Below are positions 38,862 through 50,166 of a stretch of DNA of 64,000 nucleotides, one piece after another. The notes under the pieces are model-generated. The model was given only the letters and a program-made list of their open reading frames with translations, ran no database searches and was not told where the DNA came from. Both the position numbers and the translations under genes were made by a program. The stretch is taken from assembly GCF_949628265.1 (NCBI RefSeq), contig NC_088787.1, positions 14,684,501 through 14,748,500 on the forward strand. Direction: 5' to 3'. Each line of letters starts with the position of its first letter. The first letter of the stretch is position 1. Source of the stretch: Cloeon dipterum (Eukaryota > Arthropoda > Insecta > Ephemeroptera > Baetidae).

Positions 38862-40014
38862 TTAATTGAAACACTGATACATTTGATTGACTTTCTTAAT
38901 ATCGTTCTTACTAAGATAATCTCGCTGCCCTAGACGCACGCCACTCATCTGCAACAAATCATTTTAGGAAGAATTCAGTGTTTATTTTAACATTATCAAT
39001 ATTATTTAAAAAAAAAATCACCTTGGGTTTGATGGTGCTCTTATTATTCTTGCTGAAAGCTAAAGTGGAGTAGTGCATTACTGAATTGAAATCGTAAGGC
39101 ACGTTTGTCGTCGCCACAACACGATCAAATTTTTTAAAGTTGTGTTCTTGACCGGCCTGAACGTTGTGCCAGAAAATCTGAACGTACTTATCCCGGTCGT
39201 GGCGGCTTTGCTCGTGGAAAAATCCCAGAGAATGCATAAACTCATGAATTGGCGTTCCAAGCTGTAGATTTTTTTTATTAAACCATTTTCTTTTCTTTAT
39301 TAATATTTAACAAATGTTGTGCCTATCAAAAATTATTTGAAAGATAAGTCTTACGTTCCAAACGCAGGCAGGAGGTTGCAAATTAAGCACTTGGTTCCCC
39401 CCAATCCGCCCTATGGAAGACCAACACCCTGACGCACCACTCTCGATAGTCACGTAGTCAGGTTCGAGTGCGCGTTCGACGAATCTGACGCACGTAAACT
39501 CTTCAATTGCAGTCATGGCCGCATAAATAGTGGCCAACTCATCGTGGGTGTAGTTGCCGTCGATAACGTAGGGCACAATCGCCCCTGGCCAGTGCGTTTC
39601 AGCGGCGACAAGTGCATTTCGCACTCCTTCCAAGGGTGGGTCGCGAGGGATGAGGATATCCCCTTTCGCGTAGCTACCTAACTCCTCAGGGTTTATCTGT
39701 GGATGTGATTGTTTTAAGAATGAAAACCAGTCAATTCGTCTGGTTAATTAAATTACGAAAGTGCTTAAAAAATTAAAGGAATTGAAACAAATTTAAATGT
39801 TGTTGAAATTTGATAATATGAATTTAACTAAAATTGATGGCAAGTTTCTAACCCGATGATATGGATGCCAGGCAGCAACCTTTTCGCCAACAGAGGAATC
39901 GGGTTGTCCGTAAAAATCAGAAAAATCTTCATCATCAGTCATCCACTGGTCAACAGGGGCAGCCTCAAAGGCAACTGCAGCGACCACCACCAACACAAAC
40001 GACAGAAACATCAT
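38862..40014 (-). CDS. Astacin-family zinc metalloprotease (M12A)
   Basis: Four exons: 40014-39853, 39696-39355, 39261-39022, 38948-38862; all introns phase 0; 831 nt, 276 residues. The ATG at 40014 is preferred over the in-frame one at 40077 because it starts directly with a signal peptide (MMFLSFVLVVVAAVA). A short acidic propeptide is followed by INPEELGSYAKGDIL, then the catalytic domain. The zinc site HEFMHSLGFFHE is at residues 174-185 and the Met-turn MHY at 230-232. The four conserved cysteines are present (TCVRF, GCWSS, ACVWN, YQC). The protein ends right after the catalytic domain with no CUB or EGF module, like crayfish astacin and insect gut astacins. It is tail to tail with protease E, 215 bases apart, which fits a digestive protease neighbourhood. 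Confidence 0.93.
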
Positions 40015-41272
40015 GACTGTTGACCCTGCACTCAGAAGCAAATATTTTATCTTTGTTGCAAAGGTGTCGATGGACACTATCTAAAGGCGGGTCTTGCGGC
40101 CTCGATCCACAAACTTCCTGCCATTTTATTTCACCTAAAATGTTCTTGCTGACAGTCTCCACCTCTATAATTATGCCCTATCAACAGGTTTCATCGCCTT
40201 CAACTGCGCTTCTATATTCGCTCGTGTAATTGCTTTCAGGCAAAATGTTTCGGCAGCACGGTGGTTATATATCAATAATTAAACAACGCGGACTTCATCC
40301 TCGTTGCAAAGGTTGTTTTATAACCTTCAAAAAATAAATTTTTATCGGTTCCCCTTCTTTCGAGATGGGCGACCCCTGAGAGCGCACAGCTCGCGAAAAC
40401 CCTGCTTTATCCAAATATTTTCTGCGGTAATTTTATTTTTAAATTAACTTCAATTTGTTTATTCTTATTGTCCTATAGTTTTTTATAGATGTTTATTCTC
40501 ACTTATATACAAATACAGTTACAAAATTTAAATACATCAAATTAAGACATGGTAAGAACGGACAAATAAATGCTAGCAGAAAACTGCAAAATCGCTTAGA
40601 GTAAATAAATTTAATTGAATTGAACAAAAAAAGTTATCTCACACCGCATTGAGCCGTAAATCACATAGTTAATCACACGCTAATCATTATCATGTGATTA
40701 ACTATGTGATTTGCGGCTTATTTGCTAACTTATTCTAAAGAATTACCCATCTCAAATCTTTTTACTGTCGCCCCTGCAGATCAGTCTTTTATGCAACCTG
40801 TAACGCAATTAAATTGTGCAAGTTGCCTAGTCTCTATAATTTATTTTTATATTTTTACATAAAAAAATATTGGTGTCACATCATAACTGACAATATCGAT
40901 AGTATGTAAGAGATAAGCATGTTTCCAACCAAATCCTAGCAATAAATCCACCATCAGTAACTCCACTCAATGCAGCAAAACGATTTGAGTTTTGAGAGAC
41001 GTCAATTACTTTTTATCTGATCCAGTAGTCGCGCCTCAGCTATCAGGATGTAAGCGAGCAGGGAGCGCTTGTGAATATTAGTTTTGACTGCTCCGACAGA
41101 CGGCGGTGGCTGCGCCGCAGCAGACGGGAGACGGGGCCAGACTGCTTACTGCTGGTGCTGGCTGGGTGTTTTCTTTTGATCGAATAATTCGACCCAGCCA
41201 GCAGAAGCATTCGACAAGTGTACAGACGCGATTTCTTGGTGCCTAGAGACTGGGGCGGTCGGACAAGAAGGC
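40015..41272. other. Intergenic: astacin promoter side and unc-119 promoter side
   Basis: Divergent gene starts face each other here. It contains a palindrome at 40652-40718 and a CTTCATCCTCGTTG word (40293-40306) shared with the 22.4 kb palindrome. The last 230 bases are CpG-rich and are the likely unc-119 promoter and 5' UTR. Confidence 0.45.
40652..40718. repeat. Palindrome, 26-bp arms, 15-nt loop
   Basis: Left arm 40652-40677 and right arm 40693-40718 are reverse complements with one mismatch (GCCGTAAAT against ATTTGCGGC). The spacer is AT-rich. It could be a short foldback/MITE element or its remnant. It is not a terminator, since it lies between divergent promoters of a eukaryotic genome. 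Confidence 0.65.
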
Positions 41273-44200
41273 ATGAGCTGCGTCCGCAAGTCGCTGAAGA
41301 CCCCTGACGCCCTACGGAGTCGCCAGGCGGAAGGTGCGTGCCCAAAACACCGCTGGCGCCCTGAATGGGATGTCTTTCAGTGTTTTGAATTGTGAATTTG
41401 GTTTTAACAGAGTTTCTCAGGTTTTTTTGTGCTCCCACCAGAAGCGACTGAGGAGGCTTTGGCCATGAAGGGCTCCATCAGCCCTGAGGAGGTGCTCAGG
41501 CTGCCCAGGATCACCGAGAGTAAGTTCCTACACACATAATTCTCTGTAACCCTTTTTGAGATAATGTTGGACAATTCTATCCCTCCGTATGGATTGAGAT
41601 GAATTCAAACTTATTTTTAAATTAATAATTATATATTAAAATAAAATATCCTATTAATTTGTCAAATCACGGACCATGCAAACTTTCTTGAATTATAGTA
41701 TCCGGACTATACATAAATGCAAGACCCAAATCAATGAAAAAATTGTGTCGATACAAAAAAGAGACAAACTGAAATAATGATCAAAGAGCAGAGTGCGTTG
41801 CGTGCAAACCCATTGGCCAACAACAAAGTTTTCCTCTTGGGAATCTGGCTGTGGCCTCGTGAAAGTAATAAAAAAATATTTTTATAATATAATGGAATGA
41901 ATATTCACCCAATAATTCGTTTTTATGTTAGTTGACGTGGTTCAAACTTTTTGCATTTAATTTTCTATCGTGTCACTTGCGTGGAAAATTGAAGTCTGCG
42001 TTTTTGACGGCCAATGTTATGACGCGCCTCAAAAACTTTTCAGCTCAACAGATAAGCTTCTCCATTATTCATACCAGCCTCGCCTCTTTTAAAACTGACT
42101 AATAATTCTGAATCACTAATGCTAAAAGTTATATTATTTGCCAGAAAGAATTTAAATTCGATATCACTGTAAAATTGATTTTTTTTGTAGTAGAAGTCAG
42201 TAAAAAATAGCTGTGGAATCTAAGATGGAATTGACAATGTTTAAATAATTTTTATATGTGTCAAGATGTTTTTTTTTTTTAATTTAGAAACTGCCATTCC
42301 TTCATTCTGCTGTAATACTCCCCATTATGTTAGTTTGCGATCTCAAGTAAATCGACTTTTTTATTCTTTCCACATGCCAAATAATCACAATATTGACACA
42401 GTTCCACTTTACAAGTGGTCAACGTCCGCGCTGCCTGCCATAGAATAAATAATTCACGGCAAGAGGCGCGAATCAATCATGGAGGCCTTTTGACGTCTAA
42501 TTGCAACAATTTGCATAGCTCGCGCCCCTAATGAGGTCGCACCAAAATTCTTCCCCATTTGCCAGGTCACGCACAACTCAGATCTGGCTGTTGTGTGTCG
42601 CGAAATAACGACCCGGCAGACTCTTTTTTATTTTCTCCATATCTATTGTGAAAACTTTTGTAGGTCGAGTATTCATCTCCTCATTAGATATGTTGCAAGT
42701 CGCGAATGCTCTCGTCAGTTTGAGATGTCTGGAAAGTTTTCAAGTTAAACTGTAGGGTACCTACATTCCGTCAAACAATGACCATTCTGCAACACACAAA
42801 TTCACACAACAGACTAATCACATTGTTTGACGAGCATATATAAACCGACGCGACGCAATTCAAAGAGAGAGAATTCCTGCAGCAGCCTAGACGACCGGAC
42901 CAATCCTGATTGTGAGGACAAACTGGACGAGGACCCTGTAAGACGTAAAGATCGCCATCGCAGCAGGACGATGTAGCTTCCGTCCCCGATGTTGTTGATC
43001 GCATGCCTGGGCTTAAGCGGTACCACACTTCGGATGCTGCACCCCGCTTCACCGAAGTCCCTGACAGACCCACTCGGACGCGTCCCGAGTCTTTATTCCG
43101 TCCCATTCTCCGAGCCTCACAATTCACATATATTCAGCCACGCAGCCCAGTCTACACTTTTCCGATGTCGTCCCATTTCCACAAGTCGCAGTCCACACAC
43201 GCAGCCCACAACTACAGCTTTAATAAAATTCATAATATAGGAAACCACTGCGCATCGTTATTCCTTCCTATATATTTGGTGACCCCCGACGATAGACGCT
43301 GGATGAAGACAGCCAATTCTCAAGAATTTTTCAAACTGGAAGAGGCCGCTCAACAATTAACAAGAATCAACAATTAGTTCAAAATGCATCGCGGCCCTCA
43401 ACAATCAGGTATTTAAATTCATCCAGACAAGAACACGCAGAATTCTTCGATCAAGACCTGGCAAGTGAGATTCAAAATTTTCCACCTGCATACGACTTCC
43501 AGTCTCAGTAAGGGGCGTATGTAGGGTACCTACATTCCGTCAAACAATGACCATTCTGCAACACACAAATTCACACAACAGACTAATCACATTGTTTGAC
43601 GAGCATATATAAACCGACGCGACGCAATTCAAAGAGAGAGAATTCCTGCAGCAGCCTAGACGACCGGACCAACCCTGATTGTGAGGACAAACTGGACGAG
43701 GACCCTGTAAGACGTAAAGATCGCCATCGCAGCAGGACGATGTAGCTTCCGTCCCCGATGTTGTTGATCGCATGCCTGGGCTTAAGCGGTACCACACTTC
43801 GGATGCTGCACCCCGCTTCACCGAAGTCCCTGACAGACCCACTCGGACGCGTCCCGAGTCTTTATTCCGTCCCATTCTCCGAGCCTCACAATTCACATAT
43901 ATTCAGCCACGCAGCCCAGTCTACACTTTTCCGATGTCGTCCCATTTCCACAAGTCGCAGTCCACACACGCAGCCCACAACTACAGCTTTAATAAAATTC
44001 ATAATATAGGAAACCACTGCGCATCGTTATTCCTTCCTATAAAACAATGAAACCACATTCGAGTCATTTATTATTTAATTTTCGTAAATCGACCTGGGGA
44101 AAAACGTAAAAAAGTCAATGTCAATCAATGCGAGGCGAACAGGTATGTGACAATTCGTAGAATTGTGTTAATTGTAAGCTGTCAATTAAAATTAACGACG

Positions 44201-45255
44201 CAACATCTAAACATATCTATCCTATCTGCTCTTCTATTAGTAAATCTGTGTTAATAAAAGTGTTTATGGTATTTAATTAGTCTTAATTAAAGCAGGAAAA
44301 CACGTGAAATTGTTACACGCGTGACTTTAAAGTCAAGGCAGTAATATAATTTTTATGAAGCCACTCGCTGGAAACGGTTATCCTTTGTCCCCCTTTTTGC
44401 TTTAGAAGTGGCTTGAATAAAAGTCAAATTTTCCCACACTGCTGAATACAGCAAAAAATCGATGGTTACCTCAAAGCTGTGAGTAACGCAGCAGATGATA
44501 TATATGTAATTATTGCGCTAATTAGAGCCTGAGAAGCTGGCACTGACTAACACGGCCAACCATTTTCACAGACTACCTCTGCGCGCCTGACGCCAATGTC
44601 TATGAAATCGACTTCACTAGGTTCAAAATCAGAGATCTGGAGACCGGCACCATTCTTTTTGAAATTGCGAAACCACCACCAACAGGTAAACAAACATTAT
44701 TTAAAATAGTCACTGCCATTGATTTAATTTTCTCAGATTGCAACTCTGATCTTGAGGACGAGCCCGATCATGAAAACGAGGAAGTGGACCCAAATGCAGG
44801 CCGTTTTGTCCGCTATCAATTTACTCCGCAATTCCTCAAGCTCAAAACTGTTGGTGCCACGTAAGAATTTTAAAACCAAATTGATTTCTTCCTACAACCA
44901 TTTCGAATCCAGGGTAGAGTTTACAATTGGCAGCAAAGCGGTCAACAACTTCCGGATGATTGAACGACATTTCTTCAGAGACAAGCTGTTGAAGTCGTTT
45001 GACTTTGAGTTTGGTTTCTGCATTCCAAACAGCAAAAACACGTGTGAGCATATATATGAGTTCCCGACACTCAGCCCAGATCTAGGTATGTCTCAAATTT
45101 TGTCCGATTACCTTTATAATCGCTAACAATTGTAAATTGCAGTCAGAGAAATGATTGAACACCCATTTGAGACGCGTTCCGACAGCTTTTACTTTGTGGA
45201 TGACCGGCTGATCATGCACAACAAAGCTGATTACTCATATGACGGTGGCATCTGA
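41273..45255 (+). CDS. unc-119: UNC-119 lipid-binding chaperone orthologue
   Basis: Solubilises myristoylated cargo and carries it to cilia and sensory membranes; cytosolic beta-sandwich of the UNC119/PDE6-delta fold. Six exons: 41273-41333, 41442-41519, 44572-44685, 44737-44860, 44913-45085, 45143-45255; 663 nt, 220 residues. The core is nearly collinear with human UNC119: [76 protein letters not shown] and the closing [18 protein letters not shown]. The N-terminus is short (about 30 residues before the core) and rests on exon 1 splicing in frame to [11 protein letters not shown]. Intron 2 (41520-44571) is the only large intron and hosts an LTR element. The start is less certain than the core. 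Confidence 0.95.
42751..44041 (+). mobile_element. Short non-coding LTR element (TRIM-like), apparently whole and young
   Basis: Two direct 522-bp repeats (42751-43272 and 43520-44041) flank a 247-bp internal part. Repeats begin TGTAGGG and end CCTATA. The internal part begins TTTGGTGACCCCCGAC, like a tRNA primer-binding site, and ends with an AAGGGGCG purine tract just before the second repeat. A 4-base target duplication AAAC brackets it, as usual for Ty3/Gypsy-type integration. Each repeat has a TATATAAA-type box and an AATAAA signal. No protein genes are present, as expected for a terminal-repeat retrotransposon in miniature, which relies on another element. I saw only one difference between the repeats, so insertion was recent. 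Direction is inferred from primer-site and purine-tract order. Confidence 0.85.
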
Positions 45256-46270
45256 ACATAAGTGTGAACTGTCTTTATCAGTGATCATCCCATTTTGTTA
45301 CTTGCACAATTTGAGTTGAGCAGCAGATGATGAAAAGCAGGGTCCAATTTATCTGTCGAAGTCATTCCTTTTAATTTGATCAACTGTAGAAGACTGCTGA
45401 AGATTTATCTTAAAATCAAAAACCATTTTACTCGGTCTTTGAGCTTTTTATGAGAGCTTTTTTAGTTGTTAATTTTGAAACCATGCAATAGCGGTTTATT
45501 AAAAAGACATTGTGTGTGCATATTTAAAATGTGTTCCCATGAATTTTCTTGTAACAGCATTTTGATTGTATTTTGAACTATTTTATAGCACAGTGCCAGC
45601 TGCACTTTGAAGAACATATATAAATGTATTTCCTTAATGTTATTATTATTTTAATACATATTCAAAATCAAAGTATTTTGCTTATTTTATTTTACGCTTG
45701 GAGGTATCCATTGCTGTGCCTTAATTATTTTTGAAGCTTCCCTTGGACCCACTGGTGGAGTTAAATGGACAATGGAAGAATGCAGGGCTTTCTCTTATTC
45801 ATACTGTACTGTGTGCTCGTGAGCTGTTCGAGTGTTCAGAGGAAATGTTTAATACAGAACGAAAATAAAAATACAAAATTTGTGCAGCTTCAAAAATAGA
45901 CCCGTTAATTATTGCTTCAAACCAAATATCTTTTTCTGGACTGGGTTTTCCCACTGAGACTCTTGAGCCCATTATCGGCCTGAGCTGCTCCTCAGACCTC
46001 AACCCTCAGAAGAACCAAACCAATCAATTATGTATTATTGCTTTAATTTTTCGGGTGTCTGCATTTTCTATGAAATATTTTGTTTTTCTCCTAGTCAAAT
46101 CTATTTATAATTTGTTATTTTTTCCCGTTTTCCCCCTAAAATTGTTGTCTAGCAAAGTTCCACATTTTCTTGGCGCCATTTTTTAATTGCGCTAACAGCT
46201 GACTGCTGCCAATGCCGGTACCGGTACACAAACACAACAAACAGACACCTAATTGAAACAGCTCCAGGGA
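45256..46270. other. unc-119 3' region and intergenic spacer
   Basis: Probably the 3' UTR of unc-119 (AT-rich) followed by the NEMP promoter region, with GGTACCGGTACC-like words near 46214. The small minus ORF at 45799-46002 has no recognisable content. Confidence 0.45.
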
Positions 46271-49200
46271 ATGGCTGTGAAAAGCAAGAAAGAATTCAAA
46301 ATGTTGCTAGGTTTCATAACAATTTTGTCTCTGCTGACATCAAAAACAGCTTACGCTACTTCTTCAGTGGAAACTGGTTTGTTAAATAGCTCCAATTTCT
46401 TACTTTTCATTCATAACATCATGGATTTAAAATTGATGACCCTCTGTCTTCAAGCTAATTAAATTTGGTTTTAAAAGTCTTACAAACTCTTATGTACTAT
46501 AGTGTCTAGACTATTATCATAATTTATTAGTTTTATCCTCAATTTTATTATATGTTTATGTGTTTCATTCAAATCCTTGAGTTTTGGTTCATAATTAAAT
46601 TTTCCTTGATATATTTTGTACCTGAATTTTTCCTAGTATTAAGTGACGGTTCTGTGTAATGTATTATGAAAAATTGAACAGGAATCAGACACAAAAAGAG
46701 GTTACAAATTTTGAATTCATTGGGTCATAATATAAAATATTATCCATGCACTCTCCATAACTCACGACACATGTAATAATTGAGCCTTTTATCTGTAATC
46801 TGTAAAAAATATAAAATGATTCCATTCGCAACGTTTGTGGTTGAGTTTTCCTTAAAGTTGCGAGACAATGAGACATGCAACTATATAGACTGTATTTTTG
46901 TTTCAGTTAAATTGGTTCCTTCACAATGGATCAGTTGCTCAAGTTATGTTCATCTTCACATACTGTGCTACGAAGGTCAGCAGCCAACGTTTCCCAAAAT
47001 GTTCCAGTCTACTTTTGTAAGACCAGAAATTCAAATTAGTTTTTTTCCTGAAAATCATAATTATGTCGTTAAGTATGTTTACAATACGATTGATGATTCA
47101 GGTGGAAATCAAGGGAGCGACTGGCGCAACTTGGGCTGTGTACCTTGGCCACACAGCTGCAGAAGTGTCAGCAAGCCACAGCAGCCAACAGTCAGTGTGG
47201 TCATGGATTGCTCCGCAAACCCAGGGTCCCTCGGAAATCCAACTGACTCCATTCAATGCGTCTTGCATTGGAATTTCTGGGCACAAAAGCACCATTGAAG
47301 CCAGACTTTTACTTCTCCACATAAGCTATTATAGACTGGGAGCTTGCCTTGCAGGTTAGATGAATAGGTTTATGAATTTACGACTGAATATTAAAACTCT
47401 AACTGCAGGAGTTCTGTTGCTCTTTCTTGCCCCAAAGCTTGCTCGCAGCAAAATTTGCCATTACTTCACTGGAGTGAGTTTTGGAGTCGTGGCCTCGGCT
47501 CTAGTCATGTCTTTTGTTCTATGGAGAATTTTCCCAAAGGTAAAAAAACATTTCTATAAATTATTTAACAAATCAAAATAGTTAACTTAAGACTCACAAT
47601 CAGATGCTCTTTCGTCTGGTTGTTTAAATCTGTTATTAGCCCATCAGATTGCAAAATTGGAAAATTCATTAAGTAACACGGAGCATTTTTTTCTTTTAAA
47701 ATTGCGCAATAACAGCAGCCTGATATGCAATTCACGCAAAAGTGTATCTCCAGCCATTGAATAAAATAAACAAACAACACACAAACTTGTGCCTAAAAAA
47801 GTAGTAACAGTGCCCTATTTATTTGAGAGACCAATTGTGATTTTTTTTAAGAAAATTACAAATCATCTTAAATCTTTATTTCAAACTTTAAATAATTACT
47901 TAATTCATGACTTCACTCATATTCATTTACCTATTCTGGCATGTTATTGTATCCTATTATACGCTTTTTTTAAATATAAAAAATACTAACAGTGGATTTT
48001 CTTTCCAGAAAGGGCTTGCAATGTCCATGCTTGTTGGCGGCTGGATGGTTGGTGTCTACTTTCTAGGCTTGGCTTATGAAAACGCCCGCCAGCTATTTAG
48101 CGAGTACCGTGGACATGTGGCAGCATACATCCTGGCCACCGGCTTGCTCTCCTTCTTTGCAGTTCATCGGTTTGGCCCTGTGTCCAACCCAAGGACCCTC
48201 GACTGCATTCAGTGGAGTCTTCAGGCAGCTGCCTGTCTGCTCATTTTGCTCAGTTCTCACTATCTTGAGGCAGCTGTTGGGATCATGTTTTTCTCTCTGG
48301 CAGTTTACAACTTTCCAGATAAATGGTCTGCCAAAATGTCAACGTTCATGTTAGTACTGTTTTGCCTTTCTATAAACTTCTCTTAGATAATTTTCTCGCA
48401 TTTAACCTTAAAATAATTGAATCCTTAAAATGAGTGCTTGTTTGATTAGTTTTTGTTTCATTGTGACACAACCTACAACCTTCTCTAAAACACAGTAACG
48501 TATTGATTATAGTCGAAGCAAAGTATTCCGTCCAGAGCATAAATTCATCTCTATGGAGGAGTATGAAGAGATGGGCGCAAGAGAAACTGAAAAGGCTCTT
48601 CGAGAGCTGAGAGAGTTCTGTAGCTCGCCTCAAAGCAATCCATGGAAACTTCAGCTCAATCTTAGCAATCCAAGAAGGTAAAGAAACACTGACATTGTGC
48701 AATCTAGTTTTTTCAATTATCAATTTCAATTTTTCTATATTCATTAAGTTGGAATATTTACAATAACTTTGAAAAGTTGTCAAGATCCATATTAAAATAC
48801 ATCATCACACTATACAATGCACATTTACACTCACGCGTCTTTCCACCCACAAGTCAAATATTCATTAAAGTCATAAAAATTGTATTTGCTCAGTATTTTT
48901 TTCACCACTTCCACGAATTGTTTGTAATCCGAGATGATTGGGAGATGTATATTGGATTTCTTATTGTTATGAATTTAAAAAGAGGAGCATAAAAATGTTT
49001 TCCGCCGTGAAAGATCAAACTCATTGATTTTTAAAACCGAAAAGTTAAATTTTAAGTTTTCAATTTAGATCAGCAGAGTATTTCAAAACTTGATTTTTAC
49101 TAATGGAAATGTGTCTCAGTTGTCTTTTGCAGCGCTTAAATAAGTTATTCCAACTCTTTAAAAAGTATGGATTTACTCAGTATAGAAATAGGAAGTAAAC

Positions 49201-49406
49201 GAAAATTTCTTCTCACTAGGTGGCAACTTTCCAGTCTTTAAGCCCCTGCTGAGCATTCATTTTATGAAAAGTGAATTTGATTTTCTGTCAGGTTTGCCAA
49301 GTTTGTGGAGGGAGAAAGCCACTTGGAAAATGAGGAAATTCTCTCCTACAACACGATATCATGGGATGACGACGCCGAAGTCTTGACAGATGATGAAGAC
49401 TACTAG
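46271..49406 (+). CDS. Nemp1: Nuclear envelope integral membrane protein (NEMP/TMEM194 family)
   Basis: Inner nuclear membrane protein that stiffens the envelope and supports germ cells in animals. Seven exons: 46271-46376, 46907-47016, 47102-47354, 47409-47539, 48009-48349, 48513-48677, 49292-49406; 1221 nt, 406 residues. Signal peptide at about residues 10-29; a lumenal domain with Cys pairs and HLHILCYEG to about 150; then about five hydrophobic segments (near 150-170, 177-196, 203-222, 236-255, 270-300). The nucleoplasmic tail carries the family signatures EEYEEMGARETEKALRELREF and RFAKFVEGESHL, then an acidic end (DDDAEVLTDDEDY). Length is close to the 440 or so of vertebrate NEMP1. The lumenal part is the least conserved, as usual. 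The start is the first ATG before the signal peptide. Confidence 0.9.
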
Positions 49407-49525
49407 TTTTTCGACAAAAATCTGCAGCTTTCAAAGAACTGAGTGAATGGAACAAACAGTTATTAGCGTGTGCGGGTGGTGTGAGCAGGGAAAGTGAACT
49501 TTTAAATGCCCTCATATCTCAGGTG

Positions 49526-49533
49526 TATAAATA
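49526..49533 (+). promoter_or_regulatory. TATA box and 5' UTR exon of the modular secreted gene
   Basis: TATAAATA is followed about 30 bases later by GACAGTTTCAGTTC, which contains Inr-like CAGT words. A non-coding first exon then ends at 49601 with the donor ATT|GTAAGT. The matching acceptor, CACTCACAG at 50162, places the ATG at 50167 four bases into exon 2. This gives the gene at 50167 a complete promoter and a 5' UTR intron. Confidence 0.6.
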
Positions 49534-50166
49534 GTGAGGCAAGACCGACACTGTGACAGTTTCAGTTCATTCTCTGAAGTGTCTACATCCTGTGCCTGAT
49601 TGTAAGTTATAAAAGAATCGCTTGAAAATTTTGTCCGTGGAAATATTAATTTATTGACGTTTCATTTAATTCATTTTTGGCTGGTTGCTTTTGAGTAATT
49701 TTGAAATTCCATCTAGTTAATACTTAATATTTTTCTATAACTATCAAAGAACTACCTGTATCATCATTGCAAATTTTTTCTGACCTCAAATGTGCCTAAT
49801 TTTTGAAAATATAACGTTATATAAAATATAAAGTGAAAGCTGGATTTTTTTCTTTTCCAATTACCACATTGAAATTTTAGTTTCCACTGAGCTGACCGAT
49901 AGCAAATTTAACTTTGGAAATTTATATTGCTAAAAAAAATATTGCAGTTTTTAATAAACTATTTGATGTGGAAATTGTCGCCTGTTATCATTAGTAGGTT
50001 GAAAGGACGTGACTTATATGTTATGGGGGTTAGAAGGGAAATTTAACTATGCCCACCTGCATAGCGGTGAGCGACTTAATAGCTGACCCAATAATTTTTA
50101 GATTTGCCATCGGCCCGCATGGCTTTTTAGGTGGTTTATCTGTGCTTTTTAAACACTCACAGAAAG

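Noticed and set aside
40077-40077. Upstream ATG for the astacin
   Set aside because: It would put 21 polar residues before a clean signal peptide; the ATG at 40014 is the better start.
42771-43896. Two identical sets of about 118-codon ORFs
   Set aside because: They are the same frames inside the two LTRs of the TRIM-like element, not duplicated genes.
42751-44041. Simple tandem duplication
   Set aside because: TG start, primer-site and purine-tract words at the internal edges and a 4-base flanking duplication fit an LTR element better.
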